From assembly GCA_903887415.1 (NCBI GenBank), contig CAISPO010000018.1:1-64000 (forward strand): a stretch of 64,000 bases of DNA, in the 5' to 3' direction. This DNA comes from an uncultured Bacteroidota bacterium. GTDB taxonomy: Bacteria; Bacteroidota; Bacteroidia; Chitinophagales; Chitinophagaceae. The position numbers were made by a program, and so were the translations under genes. The notes beneath the pieces were generated by a model, which ran no database searches, was not told the origin of the DNA, and worked only from the letters and a program-made list of their open reading frames with translations. Positions 25,260 to 33,760 of this stretch are shown here, in pieces (within the stretch, counting starts at the first letter, position 1; every line of letters begins with the position of its first letter).

Positions 25260-26666
25260 ATGGAAACAAGAACAGAGCATGATTTTCTGGGAGAGCGGCA
25301 GGTGCCGGCAAACGCCTATTATGGCGTGCAGACACTCCGCGCACTGGAGAACTTTAATATTACCGGTATAACGAATGATAAAGAGCCACTGTACATACAA
25401 GCCTTTGGATTTGTAAAAAAGGCTGCTGCAATGGCTAACCGGGATTGTGGTATTCTTGATGCCAAAATAGCGGAAGCCATAATTTTTGCGTGCGATAAGC
25501 TAATCGCCGGTGAGTACAAAGACCAGTTCATTACCGACCTTATACAGGGTGGTGCAGGCACCTCTGTGAATATGAATGCTAATGAGGTGATAGCCAATAT
25601 AGGGCTTGAATACCTTGGGCATAAAAAAGGAGAGTACCAATATTTGCACCCTAACAACCATGTGAATTGCTCCCAGTCCACTAATGATGCTTACCCCACT
25701 TCGTTCAGGATAGCGCTGTACCGGAAAATAGATGTTTACCTCGCAGCGCTGGAGCAACTGAAAGAAGCATTTTCTAAAAAAGGTGTTGAGTTTATTAAGG
25801 TGCTCAAGATGGGTCGCACGCAACTGCAGGATGCTGTGCCTATGACGCTTGGGCAGGAGTTTCATGGTTTTGCAAGTGCAATAAGTTCAGATATCATTCG
25901 CCTTCGCGAGGCGCAGCAGCTAATCACGGAGATCAACATGGGTGGTACGGCCATCGGCACTGGAATAAATACACCCAATGGGTATGCGCCGATGGTGACG
26001 AAATACCTTGCAGAAATATCCGGCATTCCGGTGACGCTTTCCGCTGACCTGATACAAGCCACTTCAGACACGGGTGACTATGTGCAGGTCTCGGGTGCGC
26101 TGAAACGCAATGTGCTCAAGATATCCAAGATATGCAATGATCTGCGGTTACTGTCGTCGGGGCCACGGGCGGGGCTAAATGAAATAAACCTGCCGGAGAT
26201 GCAGCCCGGTTCGTCTATTATGCCAGGTAAGGTAAACCCTGTTATACCAGAGGTGGTTAACCAAACCGCGTTTTATGTAGTGGGTGCAGACCTTACCATA
26301 ACTATGGCTGCGGAAGCAGGCCAGTTGCAGCTTAATGTAATGGAACCGGTCATCACCTTCAGCCTGTTTACCTCATTGCAATATATGACCAATGCTATTA
26401 ACACGCTTGTGGAGAAATGCGTGACAGGCATAACCGCCAATGAAAAAATATCTGCCGATCATGTCATGAACAGCATAGGGATTGTTACAGCGCTTAACCC
26501 GGTGTTGGGCTATGAGATGGCCGCATCTATTGCCAAGGAAGCACATGCCTCCGGCAAATCGGTACATGATATAGCCGTTACAGAGCGTAAACTGATAACA
26601 CAGGAGAAATGGGATGAGATATACTCATTTGAGAACATGATAAACCCGGTGTTTATAAATAAGTAA
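25260..26666 (+). CDS. aspA: Aspartate ammonia-lyase
   Basis: The 468-aa protein belongs to the aspartase/fumarase superfamily. It opens EHDFLGERQVPANAYYGVQT and carries GGAGTSVNMNANEVIAN and NDAYPTSFRIA, the substrate-binding parts. The superfamily signature GSSIMPGKVNPVIPE has the catalytic Ser on the mobile loop. AspA rather than FumC is favoured by the N-terminal sequence and NCSQSTNDAYPTS. It deaminates L-aspartate to fumarate and ammonia in the cytoplasm. I start at ATG 25260, not the TTG at 25224. Its position after the cyanophycinase-like gene suggests a link to aspartate release and use. Confidence 0.9.
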   Translation: METRTEHDFLGERQVPANAYYGVQTLRALENFNITGITNDKEPLYIQAFGFVKKAAAMANRDCGILDAKIAEAIIFACDKLIAGEYKDQFITDLIQGGAGTSVNMNANEVIANIGLEYLGHKKGEYQYLHPNNHVNCSQSTNDAYPTSFRIALYRKIDVYLAALEQLKEAFSKKGVEFIKVLKMGRTQLQDAVPMTLGQEFHGFASAISSDIIRLREAQQLITEINMGGTAIGTGINTPNGYAPMVTKYLAEISGIPVTLSADLIQATSDTGDYVQVSGALKRNVLKISKICNDLRLLSSGPRAGLNEINLPEMQPGSSIMPGKVNPVIPEVVNQTAFYVVGADLTITMAAEAGQLQLNVMEPVITFSLFTSLQYMTNAINTLVEKCVTGITANEKISADHVMNSIGIVTALNPVLGYEMAASIAKEAHASGKSVHDIAVTERKLITQEKWDEIYSFENMINPVFINK

Positions 26667-26717
26667 GCCCCCCGCCCCCTAAAGCCTCCCTTTAGGGGAG
26701 GGGGTGACTGGGGTTTC
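26667..26717. repeat. C-rich repeat with 9-bp hairpin, overlapping the folB 3' end
   Basis: Arms CCCCTAAAG (26676-26684) and CTTTAGGGG (26690-26698) flank loop CCTCC. It lies between the convergent aspA and folB genes. It supplies the stop codon and roughly the last nine codons of folB. Confidence 0.6.
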
Positions 26718-27041
26718 AAAGCACACCTGCGCAAACCTCACCTCCCCCTGCATGGGCGGATGAAATTTCCGTACACAGACTTTTATTTTTTCTGAAATGG
26801 GGAATGTTTCTTTCAGGGCGGTATGGATGTTGTAGGTAAACGTCTCCAGTAATTGCCCCGGCTGGTTGAAAATCTCAGCGACTACTTTTTGGATGAGTAC
26901 ATAGTCTGCAAAGGGCCACGGCTGTGCATCGGGTATCCATACATCTACATCCACCTCAAAAGCATTGCCGAGGATGTGCTCTTCGCGGTAGAGACCGTGA
27001 GGTGCGTGTATCTTTATTCCGTGCAGCGAGACTGATAACAT
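26679..27041 (-). CDS. folB: Dihydroneopterin aldolase
   Basis: The 120-aa protein matches FolB: VSLHGIKIHAPHGLYREEH near the N-terminus with the tunnelling-fold Tyr/Glu, a central VLIQKVVAEIF helix, and LLETFTYNIHTAL with the second Glu-bearing segment. It cleaves 7,8-dihydroneopterin to 6-hydroxymethyl-dihydropterin and glycolaldehyde in folate synthesis. The tail VTPSPKGRL is encoded by an intergenic repeat and is probably not part of the fold. A minus-strand TACTTTCG motif at 27047-27054 lies 5 nt before the ATG. Confidence 0.88.
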   Translation of the reverse strand: MLSVSLHGIKIHAPHGLYREEHILGNAFEVDVDVWIPDAQPWPFADYVLIQKVVAEIFNQPGQLLETFTYNIHTALKETFPISEKIKVCVRKFHPPMQGEVRFAQVCFETPVTPSPKGRL

Positions 27042-27079
27042 AAGTGCGAAAGTAAAAATTCAAAAGTAAAAATCGTGGC

Positions 27080-28609
27080 TTACCGGAACCTGGGTGAAAT
27101 AACATACGCGTCATTGGTTACTTCATAACGCTTATTGTCGGCGGGCTGCAGCGTGTTCAGGTCGTAAACGGAGTACCAGCCGGCATTGCCGCCGCAGGTA
27201 GTGGAGTGGTGGGCGGCGATGCTGCCCGCACCTACATTGCGGCTGGCTATATATAGCAGTCCGTCCTGCTCATCAACAGCAATATCGTGCGGCGCAAAAA
27301 AATCGCCTCTTAAAACACTAACTACCTGTAGCGTATTGTAATCGATAACATAAACTGAACCCAGGTGCGGGGGCGGGTTTGTGGCATCGCCCATGCAGGC
27401 TACAAACAGGTAGTTTTTTGACGTGCTGATGTCCATTTCCTGCGGGTAAAAACCAACCGGTATCTGCGCTATGATCGAATCGGTATGGGCATCTATTACA
27501 CTCACAATACTGCTTTGCTGGCAGGTAACAAAATATTTCGAGTAATCAGGGGCCATTTGTATCTGGTGCGGATTGGGGCTGGTAGCGTCTGTAGGGTTAG
27601 TGGTAATGGGTGCACTGCCGTTAACGCTGACAGGCATAGGCACAAAATGCGGCTTAAACGTGTACTTCATCACTTCATTACCGTATTGAAGTGTAGCAAA
27701 AAAAGTATCGAAGGTAGCGTTAGCGGCAACGCCGTGCGGATAAGGAAAAAAACTGTTGCCGGTAGTTGCAATGTCGATAGACAACCTTGGGTTAACAGCA
27801 AAGTTGGCTGTGTTGATGCACAATGCGGATCCGCCTGACAGCCAACTGGTCACTAAAAGTGCAGTATCCAGCGGTGAAAAATAAATGATGCTCCATCCGT
27901 CAGTTCCCGGCAGGGTATAGTTGCTGAGGTCCAGGTTACTGGTTATTGCGTCAGTCCGTGTATCGAATTTCTGTAAGTAACTGCCGGCAAACAGCGAAAC
28001 ATAACCCGTCAGGCCATCTGCCGTTATTGCCACATCGTGCGGCGCCTGGGTATTGCCGGTAGTATTAACGCCTAACTGTATATATCGCATCACCTGCCTG
28101 CTCTTTGCATCAATCACGGCCAGCAGGTCGCAGCCCTGGTTGGTGAGGTACATTTTTTGCCGGGTATCGGGGTTGGTTGCAAATGGGATATTCCCGTTCT
28201 GGTCTGGTGCGCCATTCGTTATCCAATTTTTTATAGTGGCATATTCGGTGGGCGTAAGCGGGGTGGCTATATGGCCGGGGTCGTAAGCGATCACATCGGC
28301 AGAGTCATAGGCATTGATGTAATACAACAGTGGGCTATAGGCAGGGCTATATGCCACTACCACAGCGCCGCTCACGCCGCCGTTGAACAAGTGGTCCCAT
28401 GTGTCCAGTTCCAGGTCTGCGGCATTCTGGTAGCTGGCCGCATTATGGCATCCGGCGGTAGCGCACTTTGCAAGAAATATCTTGCCCACCGAATCAGGGA
28501 AATTGCCGTAGGCAGGAGTAACCTGCACCTGCGATTTATGCACACACGAGGTGATGCAAATAGCAGCGATAGCCACAGACAGGAATAGAAGTATAATTGC
28601 GCGGCGCAT
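27080..28609 (-). CDS. Lipoprotein with variant haem motif and YVTN-type beta-propeller
   Basis: The 509-aa protein has a lipoprotein signal with lipobox ITSC (Cys22). A short cytochrome-like domain follows, with KCATAGCH at 48-55, a CX4CH rather than CXXCH haem site. A propeller of about 300 residues then carries YVTN-like units (NQGCDLLAVIDAKSRQVM, VSVIDAHTDSIIAQIPVG, VYVIDYNTLQVVSVLRG). It should be anchored in the periplasm or at the surface. Electron transfer or simple binding is possible; no enzyme function is evident. It starts 93 bp from the divergent BamA/TamA-like gene. Confidence 0.72.
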   Translation of the reverse strand: MRRAIILLFLSVAIAAICITSCVHKSQVQVTPAYGNFPDSVGKIFLAKCATAGCHNAASYQNAADLELDTWDHLFNGGVSGAVVVAYSPAYSPLLYYINAYDSADVIAYDPGHIATPLTPTEYATIKNWITNGAPDQNGNIPFATNPDTRQKMYLTNQGCDLLAVIDAKSRQVMRYIQLGVNTTGNTQAPHDVAITADGLTGYVSLFAGSYLQKFDTRTDAITSNLDLSNYTLPGTDGWSIIYFSPLDTALLVTSWLSGGSALCINTANFAVNPRLSIDIATTGNSFFPYPHGVAANATFDTFFATLQYGNEVMKYTFKPHFVPMPVSVNGSAPITTNPTDATSPNPHQIQMAPDYSKYFVTCQQSSIVSVIDAHTDSIIAQIPVGFYPQEMDISTSKNYLFVACMGDATNPPPHLGSVYVIDYNTLQVVSVLRGDFFAPHDIAVDEQDGLLYIASRNVGAGSIAAHHSTTCGGNAGWYSVYDLNTLQPADNKRYEVTNDAYVISPRFR

Positions 28610-28701
28610 TTCGTATGATAATGAAGACTAAAGTTAGGTTTTTTTACCGGAATGCACCTGGTAACGCTGCTCGAAACTATATTATCTTGCGAAGGTTTAA
28701 C

Positions 28702-30093
28702 ATGAGATACTTCCTTCCTGCCCTTTTATCGCTTATTTTGGTTTGCTCCCACGTAGCGGGGCAGCAAAAGGGCATTAGTGGCGGCGGACGGCAAGTGACC
28801 ATCGGCAGAATAATAGTTGATGGCAACAATGTTACAAGGAGGTCTGTGATACTCAGAGAAATAGATATACATGAGGGAGAGGCCATATCCGCAGACTCAG
28901 TTTCTTTTCTAACAGAGGAAAACAAGCTAAGGTTATTTAACATGCAGTTGTTCAACGAGGTGGATCAGCACATTGAGCGCACCGGCGATGCCATCACCTG
29001 GTACATACATGTAAAAGAGCGCTGGTACATTATTCCTTCTGTTATTGTACAGTTTGCCGACAGGAATTTTAACACCTGGTGGGTGCAGGAAAACCATGAT
29101 CTCCGGCGGGCATCGGCAGGGCTCACACTCACAGATAAGAATTTCAGGGGCAACCTGGAGACACTGGCCATAACCGCGCAGGATGGCTATACCCAAAAGC
29201 TGGGGATTACCTATATGCGCCCTTATGTGAACAACGGACAAACCCGGGGGCTTGGATTTTCACTGAGCTACGCCCAGAGCAGGCAGACTTATTATGCGAC
29301 AGATTCAGACAAGCTGGCTTACGTGGGTACCTATGGGGGACCTGTCATGTTGCGGCAGGTGGAAGGGGGTATCAGCTATATTTACCGCCCGGCTTATGCC
29401 ACAAAACATACTTTTCAGCTTAACTATAAAGACTATAGGGTGAGCGATACAATATTGAAGCTGACTCCGGACTACTATGCGAACAACAGCACAAGCGCCA
29501 GGTTCATAGAATTGTATTATCGCTTTGAGTACAACGGAGTGGACAACTGGAATTATTCTTTGAAAGGATTTAAATTAGTAACACAAGGAGTAGCGCGGGA
29601 AGGAATACAGGGATTGAATTTTCAGAGCTATGCAAATGTGGAAGCAGGAATGTTTAACAACATATTTCCTAAGTGGTACACTTCCGTCATTTTTCGTGGA
29701 AGGCTCATGTATCCTATGAACCAGCCGTATTATTTCACGGGCGGGCTAGGCACACAAACTGACTATGTGCGTGGATATGAATATTATGTCATTGATGGTT
29801 ATAACTATGGCCTGCTGCGCCTGGACCTGAAGCGGGAGATCTTTAACAACACTTATTCGATCCCGGTAAAATATTTTACCGCTGTCCCTGTACGCATCTA
29901 TCCAAAGGTTTTCGCAGATGCCGGCTATATCGGAAACCCTCAGCCAGGCAATAGCTTTCTGAACAACCGGCTGCTATATAGCCTGGGGGCTGGTATAGAC
30001 ATTGTGACGCTATATGATATAAAAATACGTATAGAATTCGCCTGGAACCATTTGAGACAAAATGGATTATATTTACATTTCAATAGCGAATGA
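28702..30093 (+). CDS. Short BamA/TamA-family outer-membrane barrel protein
   Basis: The 463-aa protein has a signal peptide (LPALLSLILVCSHVAG) and one recognisable POTRA-like unit (VTIGRIIVDGNNVTRRSVIL...IDIHEGE, about 30-110). The rest is rich in aromatic beta-strands and ends in a C-terminal barrel (AGIDIVTLYDIKIRIEFAW). It is shorter than BamA, with fewer POTRA domains, so it resembles the Omp85-related surface-antigen proteins of Bacteroidota. Its function in membrane insertion or secretion is inferred. I use ATG 28702, because starts from 28597 on would put about 35 non-signal residues first. Confidence 0.75.
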   Translation: MRYFLPALLSLILVCSHVAGQQKGISGGGRQVTIGRIIVDGNNVTRRSVILREIDIHEGEAISADSVSFLTEENKLRLFNMQLFNEVDQHIERTGDAITWYIHVKERWYIIPSVIVQFADRNFNTWWVQENHDLRRASAGLTLTDKNFRGNLETLAITAQDGYTQKLGITYMRPYVNNGQTRGLGFSLSYAQSRQTYYATDSDKLAYVGTYGGPVMLRQVEGGISYIYRPAYATKHTFQLNYKDYRVSDTILKLTPDYYANNSTSARFIELYYRFEYNGVDNWNYSLKGFKLVTQGVAREGIQGLNFQSYANVEAGMFNNIFPKWYTSVIFRGRLMYPMNQPYYFTGGLGTQTDYVRGYEYYVIDGYNYGLLRLDLKREIFNNTYSIPVKYFTAVPVRIYPKVFADAGYIGNPQPGNSFLNNRLLYSLGAGIDIVTLYDIKIRIEFAWNHLRQNGLYLHFNSE

Positions 30094-30098
30094 CGTTT

Positions 30099-30187
30099 GT
30101 GGAATTGGGAATTGGTTATTTGGAATTTGGATTGTTGCGAATCGGTAAATACCTTCCTGCTGAAACAGAACTGCAAACTGTAAACTA
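30099..30187. repeat. Simple dispersed intergenic repeats
   Basis: GGAATTGGGAATTGG-type sequence (30099-30130) is followed by AACTGCAAACTGTAAACTA (30169-30187). The first type recurs in reverse at 49605-49640 and loosely at 31078-31100; the second recurs at 44441-44460. Confidence 0.45.
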
Positions 30188-30193
30188 AATGAA

Positions 30194-31072
30194 ATGTTAG
30201 TCGCTTTATATAACCGAACATTTGCCGAGCAGGATGTACCATTGCTGCTTCGTATCCTGAAGATGCTGGAGGACCATAAACTGCAGATGGTTTTCTATAA
30301 GGAATTTTATGAGCGACTGGAGCCGCATTTGTCTCTTAAAAGTACACCCCGTTTCTTTACGGGCAAGCGGGACCTTCCGCCGCATACGGATATGCTGTTT
30401 AGCCTGGGCGGTGACGGCACTATGCTGGACGTGGTGTGTTTTGTGGGCAGTTCCAATATCCCGCTGATAGGGGTGAACCTGGGCAGGCTGGGGTTCCTGG
30501 CAGCAATACCGGAAGAGGAAGTGGAAGACGCCATAGTGTCGCTGGTGAGGGGTTCATATACACTTGAAAAGCGAACCCTGCTGCACCTCGATTCGAGTGC
30601 GCCGCTGTTCAACGGATCGCCATTTGCGCTCAATGAATTTACTATACATCGGCAGGATAGCTCATCGATGATAAAGATACATACCTATCTGAACGGCGAG
30701 TTCCTGAATACCTACTGGGCCGATGGGCTGATCGTAGCCACTCCTACAGGTTCTACAGGGTATTCATTAAGCTGTGGCGGGCCGGTGGTTTTTCCGCAGA
30801 CATCCAGTTTTGTGATCACACCGGTAGCGCCTCACAACCTGAACACCAGGCCCATAGTAGTGCCTGACGACAACGTCATCTCCTTCGAGATAGAAGGCCG
30901 TTCGGATCAGTTTCTGTGCACATTGGACGCGCGTACAGAAACGATAAAGAGCAATGTGCAGCTCGCGGTAAAAAAGGAGAGCTTTTCTGTATCGCTGGTG
31001 CGGCCCGATGAGCATAATTTTCTGAATACCCTCCGCAAGAAATTATATTGGGGGATAGACAAAAGAAATTAA
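30194..31072 (+). CDS. nadK: NAD kinase
   Basis: The 292-aa protein has the NAD kinase signature GGDGT (72-76, Asp74 catalytic) in LFSLGGDGTMLD. It also carries GVNLGRLGFLA, ALNEFTIHR with the NE/D motif, and PTGSTGYSLSCGGP, which binds NAD. It phosphorylates NAD to NADP using ATP and sets the NADPH pool. It is followed 49 bp later by a small secreted protein on the same strand. Confidence 0.95.
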   Translation: MLVALYNRTFAEQDVPLLLRILKMLEDHKLQMVFYKEFYERLEPHLSLKSTPRFFTGKRDLPPHTDMLFSLGGDGTMLDVVCFVGSSNIPLIGVNLGRLGFLAAIPEEEVEDAIVSLVRGSYTLEKRTLLHLDSSAPLFNGSPFALNEFTIHRQDSSSMIKIHTYLNGEFLNTYWADGLIVATPTGSTGYSLSCGGPVVFPQTSSFVITPVAPHNLNTRPIVVPDDNVISFEIEGRSDQFLCTLDARTETIKSNVQLAVKKESFSVSLVRPDEHNFLNTLRKKLYWGIDKRN

Positions 31073-31121
31073 ATACCCAATATCAAATTCCAAACTCCAA
31101 GGCAATTAAAACCCTTAGCTA

Positions 31122-31649
31122 ATGAAGAAGATACTGGCAGGTGCGCTGCTCCTTTTCTTTGCGATTAATGTCTCTGGCCAAAAGCAGGCTAAAGAGAAGG
31201 TTGCCTGGAAAACATATACGGACGCAAAAGAAAAAGTGTCGGTTAGTTATCCTGCCACATGGGAGCAGAAAAAAGTGGAGAACGCCCTGTTTTTTTTCAT
31301 GGCCCCATATGATCATGCCGGGCAGAAGTACCGCGAAAATATACATATGATAGTCGCGCCTGCATATGACCTTTATCTCGTGGAATACCTTGCTGACGCA
31401 CGAAAGAAGCTGGGCGAGAACGTACCGGGTTTTAAAGAGCTGCAAAGCCAGTACATTAAAATTGACGGCCTTGATTGCTGCCGTATGATCTATGAATTCA
31501 AAATGAAGGACCTTGTTTTGAGAGATGCCTATTACCTTGTATTGAAAGACGGGAAAGCATATACCCTTACCTGTTCAGCGCTGGAAGGGACGTTTAACAA
31601 ATTTTTCCCCGTATTTGAAAAAATAGCCGCAAGTTTCAAAATTAAGTAA
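31122..31649 (+). CDS. Secreted PsbP/DcrB-like protein of unknown function
   Basis: The 175-aa protein has a signal peptide (KKILAGALLLFFAINVSGQ). The mature part begins with a segment typical of the PsbP/Mog1/DUF1795 fold (TYTDAKEKVSVSYPATWEQK) and ends FPVFEKIAASFKIK, the usual 'fit' helix-strand end. Such proteins are small periplasmic or outer-membrane-associated factors without enzyme activity. It may be co-transcribed with nadK; no functional link is known. Confidence 0.68.
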   Translation: MKKILAGALLLFFAINVSGQKQAKEKVAWKTYTDAKEKVSVSYPATWEQKKVENALFFFMAPYDHAGQKYRENIHMIVAPAYDLYLVEYLADARKKLGENVPGFKELQSQYIKIDGLDCCRMIYEFKMKDLVLRDAYYLVLKDGKAYTLTCSALEGTFNKFFPVFEKIAASFKIK

Positions 31650-31807
31650 CCTGATTTGTTTATTCCGCAAAGAATTCTTATTTTTCGGATGTTTAAATGA
31701 GTGTGCTTTTTATTAATTGATTTGTTATGTGGGTATTTGACTGCCTGCATAATGGTTATTTTAGTTTATTGCGAGTTGTAAATTATTCACTTTTATAGAA
31801 TACGGAC

Positions 31808-33595
31808 ATGAAAAAAATTTACTTTTTATCCCTACTGTGCAGTTTAGCTTTTGCCTCGTTTGCACAAACTGTAACACTCTTTTCCACGGGCGCTGCGGGC
31901 TCCTATACCAGTGGTAGCTGCACTTCTACAGGCACACGTGCCGATGGTACTATTGCCGTATCAGCCAGTGCTTTTGTTACTTCCAGGGGCTATGCGGTGT
32001 TTGATCTGAGCACCCTTCCTGCAGCAGCCGGCATTACTATAACCAGTTGTGTGATCGGCGTGAATGATTCGGATTATATAGCTATCGGAACTCCGGGGCC
32101 ATGGGCTACTTACGGCTATGCCGGAGACCTGTCCACAGTTACCACTCCAGCCACACTTTATGCGGATATGGTTGGTGGTACGTTGCTGAGCAATGCCACC
32201 TATGGCACAGCCACCGGTGATATTACTTTGCCGTCGGCAATTGCAACAACAAACTTTATTCACAGTAACATAGGGTCAAAAGTGTCTATTTGCTTCACCG
32301 GTGGGGGAAACGCTGTTTACTTATTTAAAGGGGAAACCGGGAGTACTCTTACAAGCAGCCCTCCTAACCACGCACCATATCTCCTCATCAATTACACCTG
32401 TGCGGGTGTGAGCGGCGTATCTGCGTTGGTTTCCGCCTCCCCGGTATGCGACGGTTCTTCAGTAACGCTGTTTGGCAATGGTACCGGCACTACATCTTAT
32501 TCATGGGCTGGCCCCGGCGGTTATAGTTCGGCATCACAAAACCCTGTGTTTACCGCTACAACCGCATCGGCTGGAGTATATACGGTTACTGCATACAATG
32601 CGTCTGGCTGCGGCACTACCGCCACAGTTAATTTATCTTTGAGCGCCTCTCCTGCCGGTACGGTAACTGCGAGCGGTCCCACGGTATTGTGCAGCGCAGC
32701 AACATTAACACTTACAGCCACGGATGCAGGCGATACCTATCAGTGGTATAATTCCGGCACGGCAATAAGCGGGGAGACAAACCAAACATACACATCAACA
32801 ACCGCCGGCAGCTATTCTGTTAAGGTTACTGCGCCGGATGGCTGTTCGACTACATCAGCAGCTACCGTAGTTGAGGTGTTAACGCCGCATCTGCCGCTTT
32901 CACCTGCAGGATCCGCCGCTTTGTGTGCAGGCGGCAGCGACCTTACGCTGAGCATCACTCCTGTGGGCCTGCCTGGTGTTACCTACCAGTGGCAGTCTGG
33001 CGGGACAAGCATACCCGGCGCTACCAACACCTCTTACACCACTGGCACCAGCGGCATATACACCAGCATCATCATGGCGCCCGGCTGCAACGACACCTCC
33101 CTGGCTACTACCGTGAACATTTACGCGTTGCCTACACCAACGATCTCCTATGACGCGGCCACGGGCATATTGTCCACCAGCAGCGCTTACGGCAGCTACC
33201 AGTGGTTTTTAAATACCGTTGCTATACCGGGTGCTACCAATTATACTCTGGCTGCGCCAAACATAGGCAGCTACCGTGTAGTGGTAACAGATGTACACGG
33301 CTGCCACAATTTTTCAAGCCCTTATATACTCAATGTACTCAACACAACCCTAGGGGTGAACCAGATCACCAACCCAGGGGTTAGTATTTATCCCAACCCT
33401 GCCAGCACAATGATACACATAGCATCGGCTGTTAGCGTGCGCGGCGTAATTACAAGTGTTGATGGCAAAAAAATATTGGAGCAGAGCAATGCAACGGATA
33501 TGGACATCAGCAGCCTTTCGCAGGGCCTGTACATTATCATGCTGTACAATGATGCCGGCGAGCGTATTGCTATCCAAAAGCTGGTGAAGGAGTAA
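31808..33595 (+). CDS. T9SS-secreted Ig-like surface protein
   Basis: The 595-aa protein starts MKKIYFLSLLCSLAFASFAQ, a signal peptide. An N-terminal beta-sandwich of about 170 residues (RGYAVFDLSTLPAAAGIT) resembles DNRLRE-type domains. Then come three or four PKD/Ig-like domains with YxW cores (TSYSWAGPGGYS, DTYQWYNSGTAISG, VTYQWQSGGTSIPG, GSYQWFLNTVAIPG). The end is a sorting domain (VSIYPNPASTMIHIA ... GLYIIMLY ... KLVKE). Its last 150 residues resemble those of the proteins at 35219 and 37835. Likely an adhesin or matrix protein; no catalytic site is seen. Confidence 0.78.
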   Translation: MKKIYFLSLLCSLAFASFAQTVTLFSTGAAGSYTSGSCTSTGTRADGTIAVSASAFVTSRGYAVFDLSTLPAAAGITITSCVIGVNDSDYIAIGTPGPWATYGYAGDLSTVTTPATLYADMVGGTLLSNATYGTATGDITLPSAIATTNFIHSNIGSKVSICFTGGGNAVYLFKGETGSTLTSSPPNHAPYLLINYTCAGVSGVSALVSASPVCDGSSVTLFGNGTGTTSYSWAGPGGYSSASQNPVFTATTASAGVYTVTAYNASGCGTTATVNLSLSASPAGTVTASGPTVLCSAATLTLTATDAGDTYQWYNSGTAISGETNQTYTSTTAGSYSVKVTAPDGCSTTSAATVVEVLTPHLPLSPAGSAALCAGGSDLTLSITPVGLPGVTYQWQSGGTSIPGATNTSYTTGTSGIYTSIIMAPGCNDTSLATTVNIYALPTPTISYDAATGILSTSSAYGSYQWFLNTVAIPGATNYTLAAPNIGSYRVVVTDVHGCHNFSSPYILNVLNTTLGVNQITNPGVSIYPNPASTMIHIASAVSVRGVITSVDGKKILEQSNATDMDISSLSQGLYIIMLYNDAGERIAIQKLVKE

Positions 33596-33637
33596 ATTCC
33601 GGAATTATTCTATTTCGCAGAGATACCGTTTTATTAG

Positions 33638-33663
33638 CATAGACGCCATTCATGGCGTCTATG
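33638..33663. repeat. Inverted repeat CATAGACGCCA / TGGCGTCTATG
   Basis: Eleven-base perfect arms flank TTCA, between the T9SS gene and the DUF4105 gene. It may act as a terminator-like hairpin without a T-run, or be a REP unit. Confidence 0.65.
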
Positions 33664-33748
33664 CCCATTTATAGCTGTTTTCGGCTGCCCGATTCAAATT
33701 TTACAAAAACTGAAACAGTCTGTTTCCGGTTTATCAGCACACTTTTAT

Positions 33749-33756
33749 TATTTTTG
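33749..33756 (+). promoter_or_regulatory. -7 motif TATTTTTG of the DUF4105 gene
   Basis: It is an exact TAnnTTTG match ending 4 nt before the ATG, again consistent with a leaderless transcript. Confidence 0.5.
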
Positions 33757-33760
33757 AAGT

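Noticed and set aside
28597-28701. Earlier start of the BamA/TamA-like gene at 28597
   Set aside because: It would put about 35 residues before the signal peptide and overlap the divergent gene; ATG 28702 fits better.
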